Positions 46,671-57,717 are shown, numbered from the stretch's first letter. The stretch is DNA of 64,000 bases from Orobanche coerulescens (GCA_033398695.1 CM065814.1:81920358-81984357); one strand, 5' to 3'. Translations and numbers: made by a program. The notes: generated by a model from the letters alone, not told the origin.

Positions 46671-47990
46671 TTTTTTTTAGTTTGCTCAAGCTAGCTTAAT
46701 TTTTGTATTACATGTTTTCTATTACCTCGTGCTTGTATAGTTTTTATTAATGTATGTGTAACTTTAGCTGAATGCTTTCAGGTTATGCAGTTAAGGATTT
46801 GTTCGCTGTCAAGAGCTATGATGCGTTACTTTTAAATTTTAATGCTTGCAAGGTTTTATAAATTACTAGGCAATGGGTTTGTTTTGCAAATCAGAATGAT
46901 TACGAGGTAGAGCAGTCTCTGCTTTACATCTTTTTTGTAGGTATATGTGTTGCAACTTCCATTTCTCATATTCAGAGTGGTAAACATAACATACTTTTGG
47001 TTGCATAAATTCAGATTTATAGCTGAGACACACTACACATAAATCACAGCAAGGTAAAAACCCATATTTAAATTATTTTGTTCCTAGCTACCTAATTATA
47101 TCAAGTGTAAAAATTATACAACCTATAAAACCACAAGCCTAAAGTGTATTTATTCACATAACCCTTTTTTTTGCTGCTTCTTTGTAGCTTATGCAGAAGC
47201 AAATATTGTAGTTCTTAGTGGTGATGGTTTGTACTACAACTACTGTGAATAGTGCACCTGCTTGATCAAAGTAACAGATCTGAATTTGTCACTAATTTCA
47301 GACAAGGTACTTACTTAAGCCCCACACACAAATATATGTACACCAATGAATTTCCTGTAACACTATTTATAATTATATTAATAATCACAAATAAATTAGA
47401 ACTTTTAAGTATATAGAGGTTTTCATTATGGATATATATAATCTCTCACACTGAACTACTTTATCAGTGATAACATAGAAAATATTTACGACAATTTGGT
47501 AGGAAAAGTGAAACAGGAAAGTGGGAGAAAGTTATCCCGACCTCAACTTGGATATAGGAGAATTCTGTGCAACAATATCAAGTGATCAAGATGATAATGG
47601 TACTCCTATGACTCAAGGCTGCAACACTTATCAGTTATTTCAATATGTAACTTTCGATCACTTGTATTTAGACTTATTAATTTCGTACCTTTGAAGTTAG
47701 ATTGGTGGTGTTGCTTGGTTTTGGTACTTTTGAAGTTAAATTGGTGGTTTGTTGCTTTGTATGAATTTTGGACTTTGTATTTTGTATTGGCATCCTTGGT
47801 TGGTTTTTGGCTGCCTTGGTTTATTTTGGATGGGTTGATGTAAAAATAAAATGGTTATTTCAAAATATTTATATGAAGTGTTGCCTTTTACTTTAGCTAT
47901 TGTATTTTATAAAAGTAGTATTATAAAAAAAAATAGTGTTGCCTTAAAAAATTGGTGTTACCTAAAAACAAAACACTACGGTTGCAGAAT
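46671..47990. other. CACTA-1 interior of unknown origin
   Basis: AT-rich sequence without a recognisable transposase. A short frame near 47524-47640 contains YPDLNLDIGEF, which resembles an EAR-type repression motif, but no flanking domain supports a gene. It may be intron or 3' sequence of the captured region or another captured piece. Confidence 0.5.
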
Positions 47991-47993
47991 ACA

Positions 47994-48200
47994 ATGTGGG
48001 TCCCCACTGCCATGTGGCACTAATGTGGGTCCCACCGATGATGTCGCATAGATGTGGGGCCTATTGCTGACGTGGCACAATGTAGAGCCCACTGATGATG
48101 TGGCATAATGTGGGCCCCACTGCTGATGTGGCATCAAGATGGGACCCACTGATGACGTGGTATAAAGGTGGGACCCACTGATGACGTGGCACATGTGGAC
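47994..48200. repeat. Minisatellite, ~29-bp unit, about seven copies
   Basis: The units follow the pattern ATGTGGGNCCCACTGATGA then CGTGGCA. GTGGGNCCCAC, a TCP-type palindrome, and TGACGTGGCA, a bZIP/ACGT-type motif, alternate. Several units have ATGTGG where others have ACGTGG, consistent with loss of methylated CpG. It lies just inside the right subterminal region of CACTA-1. Confidence 0.85.
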
Positions 48201-48459
48201 CACATGTTCCGTTTTTTTTTTGTGAAATCTTTGGCAACACCGTTTGTTGTTGCCTTACTTGGTTATGTTGTTGCATTATAGGCGTAATGCAATACTTTTT
48301 TGTTGTTGCAGATAGACTTAAAGTGTTGCCTTATGTGTCAAAGGCAACGGCCGTATTGGCAACAAGAGTTTGGTGTTGCCTTTGGCCTAAGGCAACACCT
48401 TTCGTGTCTTATGCAACAATAAACAGGCATTGCATATGAGCACTTATGGCGTAGTGGGC

Positions 48460-49402
48460 GCCTTAGAAATTGGTGTAGCTCCTGGTTCTAGCTCGATGGT
48501 GAATTCTACATCTCGTCGTGGAGGTAGTCCAGGCAATTCATCAGGAAACACATCCGGAAATTCGTTCACAATAGGAATGGATGAAAGTTCTACTTTTCCG
48601 TCTTCCTTCTTCATTGATTAACACCAGTATCCAGTACAGCCCTGTTTTAATAGTTTGACAGCTTTCATCGCTTTGATCATCTTTCCTGAGATTCCTGGTC
48701 TCCATCCTTCGAACAATATTTCAGAACCATCTTCATCTATCATCAAGATATTCCTCTTCCGATAGTTTACAATAGCTCCAGAGCGATTGAGCCAATCATC
48801 TCCGAGAATCAGGTCGTCTCCTTGCAATTCTATAACAATAAGATTTGAGGGCCAATCTCTACCTCCAATTGATATGGGAAAATCTCTAGTTTCTAAGTTT
48901 CCCACAATTCTCTCTCCACTTGGTAACCCACAACATAAGGCTCACAATTATAAAAACTAGAAATGTTCAAACGACTTACACAAGACAATGATATAAATGA
49001 ATGTGTAGCGCATGTATCGAATAAAACACTAACTAGTTGTGAAAGAATTTGAACAGTACCTGATGCGACAGCAGCATCCTGATCGTCTACCCTCCTCATT
49101 TCATACAAGCGTGGAGGAACGGATCCGGCACTCGATGTCCCCTTTCGGTCGAACTGTCCTCTGCCTCGTCCGCGACCAAAACTTTGGGGTAGCTGGATAC
49201 TCTGCTGCGTCTGCTGAACACTCGCTTCTTTTTGAGCTGGCTGTGATTGACAAGCTCTAAAAGATTTTTCAACCTCTTCATAGAACACCGCACGATGTCC
49301 CTCTTGACCACAATCATAACAAGTCACGGTGGAAAGGGAGCAATTTCGTCGATAGTATCCCGTCTGACCACAGTTAAAGCAATTCCTTGTTACATCCGTC
49401 AT
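48460..49402 (-). pseudogene. Tekay-C protease and gag zinc knuckles
   Basis: The zinc knuckles CFNCGQTGYYRRNC (His position reads Tyr) and CYDCGQEGHRAVF (last Cys reads Phe) lie near 49370-49280. The protease motif reads VLFDTCATHSFIS; the active-site Gly of DTGA is Cys. LILGDDWLNRSGA follows. A frameshift near 48900 divides the protease. The 5' side of RT is then cut by CACTA-1 at 48459. Relative to Tekay-D, the order and spacing are the same. Confidence 0.88.
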
Positions 49403-50344
49403 GGCTGATACTGCTCCGAAATTCTTTCCATTCTTGGATGGATGCGGAGGTTTATTGAATGAATGGAAAGATTACTGGGCCTTCCTGGGCCCATTGCTCT
49501 TGTGTTCCGTGAAATTTCCAGACACTTTCTGTTTCTTGGATTCGGCGAACTTTTCCATCGATGCTTCATTAATCTCATATGCAAATGCTTTGTCCTGATA
49601 TTGACGGAGAGTGATACATTCAAAACCAGACATGTACCTCTGTATCTCCAGTTTCATCCTCATATCGAAATGGATCATCATTTCTGCATCTGTTCTGACC
49701 AGGTGTCGAACAAACGCCATCTGTTGATGAAACGTTTTAATCGGCTGGGATACTGACACGTCTGACGGCTGTGTGGAGAAAAATTCTCGAACTTTAGCTT
49801 CCCTCAACAGACGGGGACAGTAGTGAGCTTCCATCATCAATTTAAATTCTGTCTAGTCGGCATCATGATCTGTAGGCCGGATGGCTTCCCACCACTCGGA
49901 CGCTTCCCCTGTCAGAAAGTACTGGGCTATGGGAACTCTCCGGTCGTCTGGGCAGTTAATCCTTGTGAACACTTTCTCAAACTCTCTAAGCCAATGATCC
50001 CACGTTGGAGTCTCAGAGAAACTGTCAAACTTTAGTGGATGCATATTTGCCATTTCCTGGAGCCATCGGTCTCCTCGATTTCCCAAGTTTGGGGTGTCTT
50101 GCTGTCTCTCTCCCTGTTGCAATCCTACTACCACCTGCATCCGATCCAAAACCTGAGCAAACTAAGTCATCTGGTTGACCACCTGATGAAGGATTTTGGG
50201 AACAGCAGGTTCTGGTTCATTGTTAATAGATTCTTGTGGCTTGCCTGAGATGTGGTTGGCCTAGTTAGAAGGCGAAGCTTCTCTTTCAGCATTCCTTTAT
50301 CCACGTCCGTGACCGCAACCACGTCCATGTCATCCTCTCAACAT
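49403..50344 (-). pseudogene. Tekay-C gag
   Basis: The likely start is at 50344, where MLRG and a Gly/Arg/His-rich stretch open; a stop follows within a few codons. Capsid-type sequence is in 50149-49853 (FSETPTWDHWLREFEKVF, YFLTGEASEWWEAIRPTD) and 49840-49472 (MMMEAHYCPRLLREAKV, YMSGFECITLRQYQDKA). These fragments match the Tekay-D and Tekay-B gags. At least three breaks separate them. Confidence 0.85.
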
Positions 50345-50562
50345 ACTGCAAGCATAAATACTCAATATACAGGACACAATATCATTCTAATGTTCAAGTA
50401 TAAAGAGGTCTAACATGTAAAGGACGATATAGAGTTTATGAACTTATAACCACTGCTCGCACGAAGACGTAGGCAGTACAGTGATGTTATTCATGGACGG
50501 TTACCTCAAAAGACATATACGACCTCTATTTTAACCCAACGGCCAAGATATCCATAATCTTA

Positions 50563-50574
50563 GCTCCGATACCA
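50563..50574 (-). other. Tekay-C primer-binding site
   Basis: The minus strand reads TGGTATCGGAGC, five bases inside the right LTR. It has the CGG variant found in the Copia elements here, whereas Tekay-B and LARD-A have CAG. Confidence 0.85.
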
Positions 50575-50579
50575 TATTC

Positions 50580-52901
50580 TGTAACACCCCCGATATATTC
50601 AGGAATATTACAGCGCCGTAAATCCTTTACATAAGAATTTACAAGGCTGAAGAAATGAAAAGACAATAACAGATACCAATATATGAAAGTAACTGAAATA
50701 AAATACATAGTTCTGGGCCAATACTGAAAATACAAACGTCCAAATGAAGAATATTAATACATAACCAAATCCAACATCACAAACGACGACTTACTCGAGT
50801 ACTTATTGAAACAACACAAACATCAGACAATTAAACCCGGCCGGAACATCACTCTACACCCTCGTCGTCATGCAGTTCCAGTGGTTGTTTTCGTGCTCTC
50901 CTGGATCCTGAACATAAACAAATGTTCACCCCCGAAGGGGTTAGCACAACGATGCTAGTACAAGTACCACAACATATTATTCAACGACTCACGAAGAACA
51001 ATACTAACATAAATGACAAAATACTAACGAGTCTCTTCCTACGAGAAACTCATAAATATCATACACAATTGATAATCACAACATGACATCACAACATACA
51101 CATGGTAATTCCGATGATCCAGCATTCACTGCCTAGATCCCACGATGATCTTATCAGACCAACACGAGGTGGAAAAACCTATTTGATGATCCAGCGCACG
51201 CTAGCATAGATCCCCCGATGATCCCGTCGGACCAACATGAGGTAGACATACAACAACTACATATATGCACGACAATATGTATAACATCAATATGTAAAAC
51301 ACTTAAAGTACTTGCCTCGAATTGATGACAAGAATAAAACTTTGATGAATATCAATACACTCGAAGGTCGCCCATTCGATCAATCACGTAGTAAGATTCG
51401 GACCTAAAACAGAAGAAATAATATAGAGTTCATCTTACATCGAGTAATTAACGTACGAACATCTATCAATCTAAACTACGACCGAAAGTTCAACAAAATG
51501 TATCCTGCCTGATTTGCGTAACGTACGTTACATACCCAACGTAGCGTACGTTAAGCCTGCTCGTTAGCGTACGTAAACTACGAAGTCTATCGTACGTTAA
51601 TCGTGCATTTGACAGTTTCTTCTCTGATCAGACGACTGCCTTGCCTGATGGTATAACGTACGTAACGCTCAGTGTTTAACGTACATTATCCTCATACATA
51701 CTATACTCATGCCAACTTGAATGAACTTACGGTTTAAGACATCTTTGAATTCAAGGATAAATATAATATCACAATGTTATACTCAATCTTGATTACAACT
51801 TCTATTTCATAGTTCGGTTAATTTGAGGTTGATACACTTGTTACCAATATCATCATTACATTCAAACTTCATCATGAAGATTATTTAACCAATCCAACTT
51901 ATAAGAAATGATACAGCCTTTGATTATCCTTTTCTTAAGTCCGTTTAGCAAAAAGTTATTTCAATACCAAGTCTACGATCATTATAGAAACACCATTCAA
52001 TACGGATTATCCGTCTCAGAACACTACTCTTATTGTTTGCCATAACAAGATTCCAAATATAATGTTCTCAATAATAGTAACTTAAGCATAATCATCTCAA
52101 CTTCCTAAACATGATGTTGGTTGAATAAATCATCTATGGAACTTCATATCCTTGGTAGCATGATTATAGCATCCTTAAGAACACGAATCCAAGGTTGGAG
52201 ATAGCATAACATACCTTAAGATGAAGAAAATGCTGAGACAATAGGTAGAATCCAAATCCGGTTGCTTGTGTGCCAATCTAAGATGTTTCTCAACTTCAAT
52301 GATCAAGTATAAGTGATATCCAATATTCAATGATCAAGTAGAGATGGTCTATGGGTGTTTTAGGTGGTTGGAAACTCTCTGGAGATGGAGTAAGTTGAAG
52401 GCCAAGTGAAAGAAACGAAATGAAATGAAATGGTGTATTGTCCCTTTTATAATTTTTCTGACTTTACGTACGTTAGCCTTCATGCATAACATATGTAATC
52501 CTCTTGGAGTACGCTATCTGTTATCCTTAGCGTACGTTAACGTTCAATAATAGCTTTCTGTCCCGTTCCTGTACACTCTTAGAGTACGCTAACACCCGTT
52601 GCCCCAAAAGTGTCCAGGTTCATTTGCGGAAATCTTATCCGGACCCATCGACCAGCTGGCTCATGTGCTAGCCGCCTTGCTCGATTATTGGCTGCCTTAC
52701 ATACGCTACGCTTCATTCGTAGCATACGCCAACATTGGCATATAACATACGTTAAGCTCTCTTCTTAGCGTACGTTATCACGTAATTGCATGTAAAAATG
52801 TACATGTTGATATTATCATGCACATGGATACGAATACTAGAAAGGTGATACTTCGATTATTGATATCGCAAAGTCGAATAATACAGGGGTCAATACAGGG
52901 G
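50580..52901 (-). repeat. Tekay-C right LTR (5' LTR)
   Basis: It starts TGTAACACCCCCG. It matches the left LTR almost throughout, including motif clusters 51515-51690 and 52466-52779. The final ~20 bases are lost: sequence ends ACAGGGG and runs into TSD TATAT. Confidence 0.88.
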
Positions 52902-52906
52902 TATAT

Positions 52907-53082
52907 ATGATTTATCCAATAAATCATAATTAGATATCCAATATCTAATATTAATAGAGAGATAATAAATTCACATTTATCCGACAACGCGCCTGATGCG
53001 CGACTCTGTAGGTCCGTCTCAGCCGGCATTGGGAGGAACCAATGGCGGACAACACTTAGCCAGCCTAGCGGTCCGCACTATA
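52907..53082 (-). repeat. Copia-3 LTR (reverse), segment 2
   Basis: GATTTATCCAATAAATCA, TTGGGAGGAACCAA and TTAGCCAGCCTAG match the reverse complement of the Copia-2 LTR at about 28380-28570 (35930-36120 in the 3' LTR). It continues segment 1 across Tekay-C and is cut at 53082 by SireGAG-2. Confidence 0.85.
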
Positions 53083-54121
53083 TGTTGGAACATTTTGTTC
53101 CATACATGTATTTATAATGTTTTGATGATTATAGTTGATAAACAAAGCAAAACAACAAAGAGACGAAGCCAAGCATCGAAGAAGACAAAGTGCAAAAAGC
53201 TGAAAAAACACAAGACTAACATACGTAAAATGTCAATCATAGCATACGTAACAAGTGTGAATTAACGTACGTAAGAGATGCATGTTAACGTACGTAACGT
53301 GTTCAAACGAGAAGAACGTTGGGAAGAGTCAATGTCAGAAAAGCCGCAACGGATATATGACGTCAGCAATGACGTAAACACAACGTACGTAATGGAATGA
53401 TGATAACGTACGTAAGGAAAGAAACGAATGTTACTGGACTGAAACTGCACGATGGTAACGTACGTAAGTGTTGTGATATAATGTACGTAATGCTGTTAGC
53501 GTACATAAGGAAAGGAAGATAGCATCCGTAATCAAGTCTAAAGCTGCAATGGCTAGTTTGGATGATGAAGCCTATAAATACCATTCCTTTGGTATTATTC
53601 CGCACAACAACTTCAAGCAAGAGATACATTGATCACTTATTCATATTGATATTATTGTTGTTGTATATTGAGCTTATATTGTTAGTTTGAGTGTTTATAC
53701 ATTCACCATTATACACGAGAGGTAAAGAAAAGTTACGATTGGATTCAATGTTATTAGGATCAAGGATCCGACATTATTAGAATCTCAATCGCTATCTACT
53801 GAGGTTTATCTAGTACCCATAGAAAGCTAGAGCGGTTGATTCCTTGTCCGATAGAAAAGGAAAACGATTTAACTTGGACCGACATAAAGACAAGTACGAG
53901 TGGTTTATCACGGACCAATAGAAGACGTGATTGTGAATGGTTATCCCTCGACCGATAGAAGAGAGGTGCAGAAGTTTTCATCTTGAACCTATTGAAAAGA
54001 TACCGAGAGAAGACATAGGCTCGTTTATAGCCGAACCTCTATAAATCCGTGCGTTGTTTATTTTCCATAAATTTAGTTTACGCTTCCGCAACACGACGCA
54101 TAATCCGATCTCACGCCAACA
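53083..54121 (+). repeat. SireGAG-2 5' LTR
   Basis: It runs TGTTGGAACA to ACGCCAACA. It has about ten AACGTACGTA-type motifs (53218-53533), TATAAATA at 53573-53580 and an inverted repeat (TACCATTCCTTTGGTA) directly after it. Confidence 0.92.
53218..53580 (+). promoter_or_regulatory. SireGAG-2 5' LTR: AACGTACGTA array and TATA box
   Basis: Copies include TTAACGTACGTAA near 53263 and 53286 and TAACGTACGTAAG near 53404 and 53456. The last copy lies ~45 bases before TATAAATA. SireGAG-1 has the same layout but mostly the AGCGCACGCT form. Confidence 0.65.
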
Positions 54122-54123
54122 AT

Positions 54124-54135
54124 TGGTCTCGGAGC
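54124..54135 (+). other. SireGAG-2 primer-binding site
   Basis: TGGTCTCGGAGC, two bases after the LTR. It is a Met-tRNA type site with two changes from the usual TGGTATCAGAGC. Confidence 0.75.
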
Positions 54136-54177
54136 AGTACTCCAATACATGGCTTAACATCCGAGGAGCCAATCCGA

Positions 54178-55689
54178 ATGGCATTCCAATTTGCTCCAGT
54201 CGAAGGCCTTGCTCTTAACCGACCACCATTTTTTGATGGTGCAAACTTCATGACGTGGAAGAAAAAGATGTTGATATTCATTTGTGCCTATGATATAGAA
54301 ATTTGGAAGATCATTTGTCTTGGCCCTAAAGTTCCAATCAAATCCGACGGATCTCTCAAGAGTTTGGAAGAATATAATGACGAGGATTGGAAGAACGACC
54401 ATCTAAATTGTAAGGCTACTCAACTCTTATATTGTGCCTTAAATCCGGAAGAGGTCAATCGAATCGCATCGTGTGAAAATGTTAAAGAGATATGGAAAAC
54501 TCAAGTCAAGGAGAGGAAGATCAATATGCTTCTCCATGACTACGAGCTATTCATGATGAAAGGTGACGAGTCCATCACCAACATGCTCGACCAATTTTCG
54601 GTCATCACTAATGGACTTGCTTCGTTCGGTAAACCATTATCTAGTAGTGAAAAAGTCAAGAAAATTTTACGATCACTACCTAGTGAATGGGACGGCACCG
54701 TGACTGCGATTATGGAATCGAAAGATCTCAATACTCTTGATTTTAGCGCCCTCGTTGGTTCGCTAATTAATTATGAGATAGTTTTAAAATCACGAAGTGT
54801 CAAGCCAAAGCCGAAGGAACGATCGATAGCCTTGAAGGCTAAGATGTCTAAGAAGGAAGTAATCCCAATTGAAGAAAGCGACGAAGAAGCGGCATATTAT
54901 GCCAAGATTATTAATAAGTTCCAACACTTATTAAACCGGAGAAAGAAGGACATCCAAACGAGCGAATCTAAGAAATTCGACAACTCTTGTCGATTATGTG
55001 GAAAATCAGACCACTTTGCTAAGAATTGCCGAGCTAAACCCAAGAAGGAGGTACTCGTTGAAACATGGAGCGATGACGACGAAGATGATGATTTTATCAA
55101 TCAAAATAATCTCGATCTCATGGCCCGGAGTTCATTCGATGATAGCGATGTCGAAAGCCAAGTAAGTAATTCTCACGATGAATTATTTGAAGCATTTGAA
55201 CTACTGCATACCGATTTCCAAAATGCTTTAAAAGAAATCAAATCCCTTCAAACTAAAAATAAATCATTGGAAAATGAGATTTCCAAAATTCTTGAAAAGG
55301 GAAAATTTATTGAGACCGATCATTCGAAATGCCTTGAAAATGAAAATATTTTAAAGGATGATCTTATTAAAATGCAAACCGAGCTCAAACATTTAACAAA
55401 GAAATTTTCTCTCGGAAACGAGAAATTTGAAAATATACTCTCGGTGCAAAAGTTTACTTTAAATAAAGAGGGGTTAGGATTCAAACCATGTTTTAAAAAC
55501 GAATCCGTAAATTTCAAAATAGCCCATTGCGAAAAATATTTGAAAATTGGGCATCACATTTCTAACTGTAATAGCCCACGCCGGACGGTTAAAATTAAAA
55601 ATATTTGGGTTCCTAAAGGAACGAATATTCCAAATATCGTCTATGTTTCAAATGAAAAACCAACTCTCGGTTGGATCCCCAAAAATTGA
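54178..55689 (+). CDS. SireGAG-2 Gag protein (503 aa, intact)
   Basis: The frame is open further upstream into the LTR, but the start is set at 54178, which matches MAFQ of the SireGAG-1 gag and follows the primer site. The capsid region (about 15-230) has RPPFFDGANFMTWKKKM, LLYCALNPEE and KILRSLPSEWDGT, as in Sirevirus/UBN2 gag. A complete zinc knuckle CRLCGKSDHFAKNC is at about 271-284, followed by an acidic stretch (WSDDDEDDD). A coiled-coil-like Lys/Glu/Leu region is at about 349-410. In a second knuckle-like motif at about 451-464 (CEKYLKIGHHISNC) the second Cys is Tyr. The protein ends GWIPKN where full Sireviruses continue into pol. A nine-residue gap near the EIWKTQVKE motif is present relative to SireGAG-1. 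Confidence 0.93.
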   Translation: MAFQFAPVEGLALNRPPFFDGANFMTWKKKMLIFICAYDIEIWKIICLGPKVPIKSDGSLKSLEEYNDEDWKNDHLNCKATQLLYCALNPEEVNRIASCENVKEIWKTQVKERKINMLLHDYELFMMKGDESITNMLDQFSVITNGLASFGKPLSSSEKVKKILRSLPSEWDGTVTAIMESKDLNTLDFSALVGSLINYEIVLKSRSVKPKPKERSIALKAKMSKKEVIPIEESDEEAAYYAKIINKFQHLLNRRKKDIQTSESKKFDNSCRLCGKSDHFAKNCRAKPKKEVLVETWSDDDEDDDFINQNNLDLMARSSFDDSDVESQVSNSHDELFEAFELLHTDFQNALKEIKSLQTKNKSLENEISKILEKGKFIETDHSKCLENENILKDDLIKMQTELKHLTKKFSLGNEKFENILSVQKFTLNKEGLGFKPCFKNESVNFKIAHCEKYLKIGHHISNCNSPRRTVKIKNIWVPKGTNIPNIVYVSNEKPTLGWIPKN

Positions 55690-56154
55690 TCTTTTATCAA
55701 AATATTTTACTTAGGGGGAGTAATAATTTTTTTAAGGGAGATAATATTTTCAGGAGGAGTTTATACCCTATTATTGCATAATTTTTATATTCATGCATAT
55801 TTTTATATATTCAAATTGGTATTTTTTTTACACTTTTTGATGGAAACAAAAAGGGGGAGATAAAAGGAAAAGAGAAAGGAGAATGGGATTAACCCTGAAA
55901 GGGGGAGAAAAATCGAAATCGAAGAAAAGTCGAAAAGATGAAGTTAAAAAAAATGAGGAGATGTCGAAAAGATGATGAAAATTTGAAAAGAAAAAGAAAA
56001 AGAAAGAAGGAGTCGAAAAAGAAATGGGAGAAGAAATTAACGAAACGGACAAAGTCAAAAACTTTGGTTTGTACAAATATACATATATTTGTATTTTTTG
56101 TAGGTAAATTCCATTGACGACGTGTTGTTTTGTAATCATCAAAAAGGGGGAGAT
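55690..56154 (+). other. SireGAG-2 purine-rich 3' region and polypurine tract
   Basis: Repeated GGGGGAG and GGAGGAG tracts occur near 55713-55760. A purine-biased stretch follows at about 55850-56045. The plus-strand primer AAAAAGGGGGAGA ends at 56153. No pol remnant is visible. The layout matches SireGAG-1. Confidence 0.75.
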
Positions 56155-57183
56155 TGTTGGAACATTTTGTTCCATACATGTATTTATAATGTTTTGATGA
56201 TTAGAGTTGATAAACAAAGCAAAACAACAAAGAGACGAAGCCAAGCATCGAAGAAGACAAAGTGCAAAAAGCTGAAAAAACACAAGACTAACATACGTAA
56301 AATGTCAATCATAAGTGTGATTAACGTATGTAAGAGATGCATGTTAACGTACGCAACATGTTCAAACGAGAAGAACGTTGGGAAGAGTCAAAGTCATAAA
56401 AGCAGCAACGGATATATGACGTCAGCAATGACGTAAACATAACGTACGTAATGGAATGATGATAACGTACGTAAGGAAAGAAACAAATGTTACTAGACTG
56501 AAACTGCACGATGGTAACGTACGTAAGTGTTGTGATATAATGTACGTAACGCTGTTAGCGTACGTAAGGAAAGGAAGATAGCGGCCGTAATCAAGTCTGA
56601 AGGTGCAACGGCTAGTTTGGATGATGAAGCCTATAAATACCATTCCTTTGGTATTAATCCACACAACAACTTCAAGCAAGCGATACATTGATCACTTATT
56701 CATATTGATATTATTGTTGTTGTAATATTGAGCTTATATTGTTAGTTTGAGTGTTTATACATTCAACATTATACACGAGAGGTAAAAGAAAAGATACGAT
56801 TGGATTCGATGTTATTAGGATCAAGGATCCGGCATTATTAGAATCGCAATCGCTATCTAGTGAGGTTTATCTAGTACCCATAGAAAGCTAGAGCGGTTGA
56901 TTCCTTCTCCGATAGAAAAAGAAAACGGTTTAACTTGGACCGACACAAAGACAAGTACGAGTGGTTTATCACGTACCAATAGAAGACGTGATTGTAAATG
57001 GTTATCCCTCGACCGATAGAAGAGAGGTGCAGAGGTTTTCATATTGAACCTATTGAAAAAGATATCGAGAGAGGATGTAGTCTCGTTTATAGCCGAACCT
57101 CTATAAATCCATGCGTCATTTATTTTCTGTAAATTTAATTTACGCTTCCACAACACGGCGCATATTCCGATCTCGCGCCAACA
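56155..57183 (+). repeat. SireGAG-2 3' LTR
   Basis: It runs TGTTGGAACA to GCGCCAACA, with the motif array at 56288-56590 and TATAAATA at 56632-56639. Confidence 0.92.
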
Positions 57184-57255
57184 CTGTAAATCCCGACTGA
57201 GACCGAATGAATGGATCATTCCAGAACCATTATATTGTGAATACTATATATGTAT
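57184..57255 (-). repeat. Copia-3 LTR (reverse), segment 3
   Basis: GACTGAGACCGAATGAATGG and CATTCCAGAACCAT correspond to the reverse complement of the Copia-2 LTR at about 28310-28370. It resumes segment 2 after SireGAG-2 and is cut at 57255 by Tekay-D (putative TSD TGTAT, 57251-57255; partner outside the window). Confidence 0.75.
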
Positions 57256-57670
57256 TGTAACACCACCGATATATTCAGGAATATTACAGCACCGTAAATC
57301 CTTTACATAAGAATTTACAAGGCTGAAGAAATGAAAAGACAATAACAGATACCAACATATGAAAGTAACTGAAATAAAATACAAACAGTTATGGCCAATA
57401 ACGATAATACAAATATCCAAAGGAAGAATATCAATACATCACCAAATCCAAATATCACAAACGACGACGTACTCGAGTACTTATTAAAATGATACAAACA
57501 ACAGATAAATAAACTCGGCCAGAACATCACACTGCACCCTCGTTGTCATGCAGCTCCAGTGGTTCTTTCCCTGCTCTTCTGGATCCTGAACAAAAACAAA
57601 TGTTCATCCCCGAAGGGGTTAGCACAACGATGCTAGTACAAGTACCACAAAATATTATTCAACATCTCAC

Positions 57671-57717
<47 letters not shown>

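Larger units (their letters stand above)
43947..48456. mobile_element. CACTA-1: non-autonomous CACTA (En/Spm-type) transposon
   Basis: The ends are CACTACGCCATAAGTGCTCA and its reverse complement; over 30 terminal bases one mismatch is visible. The 3-bp TSD GGC (43944-43946, 48457-48459) is typical of CACTA elements. Tekay-D has the uninterrupted site with a single GGC (62600-62602). Subterminal regions carry many TGTTGC or GGTGTTGCC motifs, in both orientations, as expected for transposase binding. No transposase is readable in 4.5 kb. The interior carries a captured cyclin H gene segment and a minisatellite. Confidence 0.95.
38656..52901 (-). mobile_element. Tekay-C: chromovirus retrotransposon, split by CACTA-1
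   Basis: LTRs are at 38656-41127 and 50580-52901, with the primer site at 50563-50574. Coding remnants on the minus strand run from gag (50344) to chromodomain (41163), with the CACTA element between protease and RT. TSD TATAT is at 38651-38655 and 52902-52906, inside the Copia-3 LTR. The right LTR lacks its last ~20 bases (expected GGATATTACA). Stops and frameshifts are more frequent than in Tekay-B, so this is an older copy. It is close to Tekay-D in sequence. Confidence 0.9.
53083..57183 (+). mobile_element. SireGAG-2: gag-only Sirevirus-like element with intact gag
   Basis: It is 4.1 kb, with LTRs at 53083-54121 and 56155-57183, primer site at 54124, an intact gag frame, a purine-rich 3' region and a polypurine tract. 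The TSD is CTATA (53078-53082) versus CTGTA (57184-57188), one mismatch. In the first ~155 bases the LTRs differ at one base; a ~13-base deletion follows in the 3' LTR. It is recent. Pol is completely absent, so it must rely on another Sirevirus. Confidence 0.9.

Noticed and set aside
48061..48276. Minus-strand frames with repeated His/Ser/Gly/Pro pattern
   Set aside because: They translate the 29-bp minisatellite and have no independent support.
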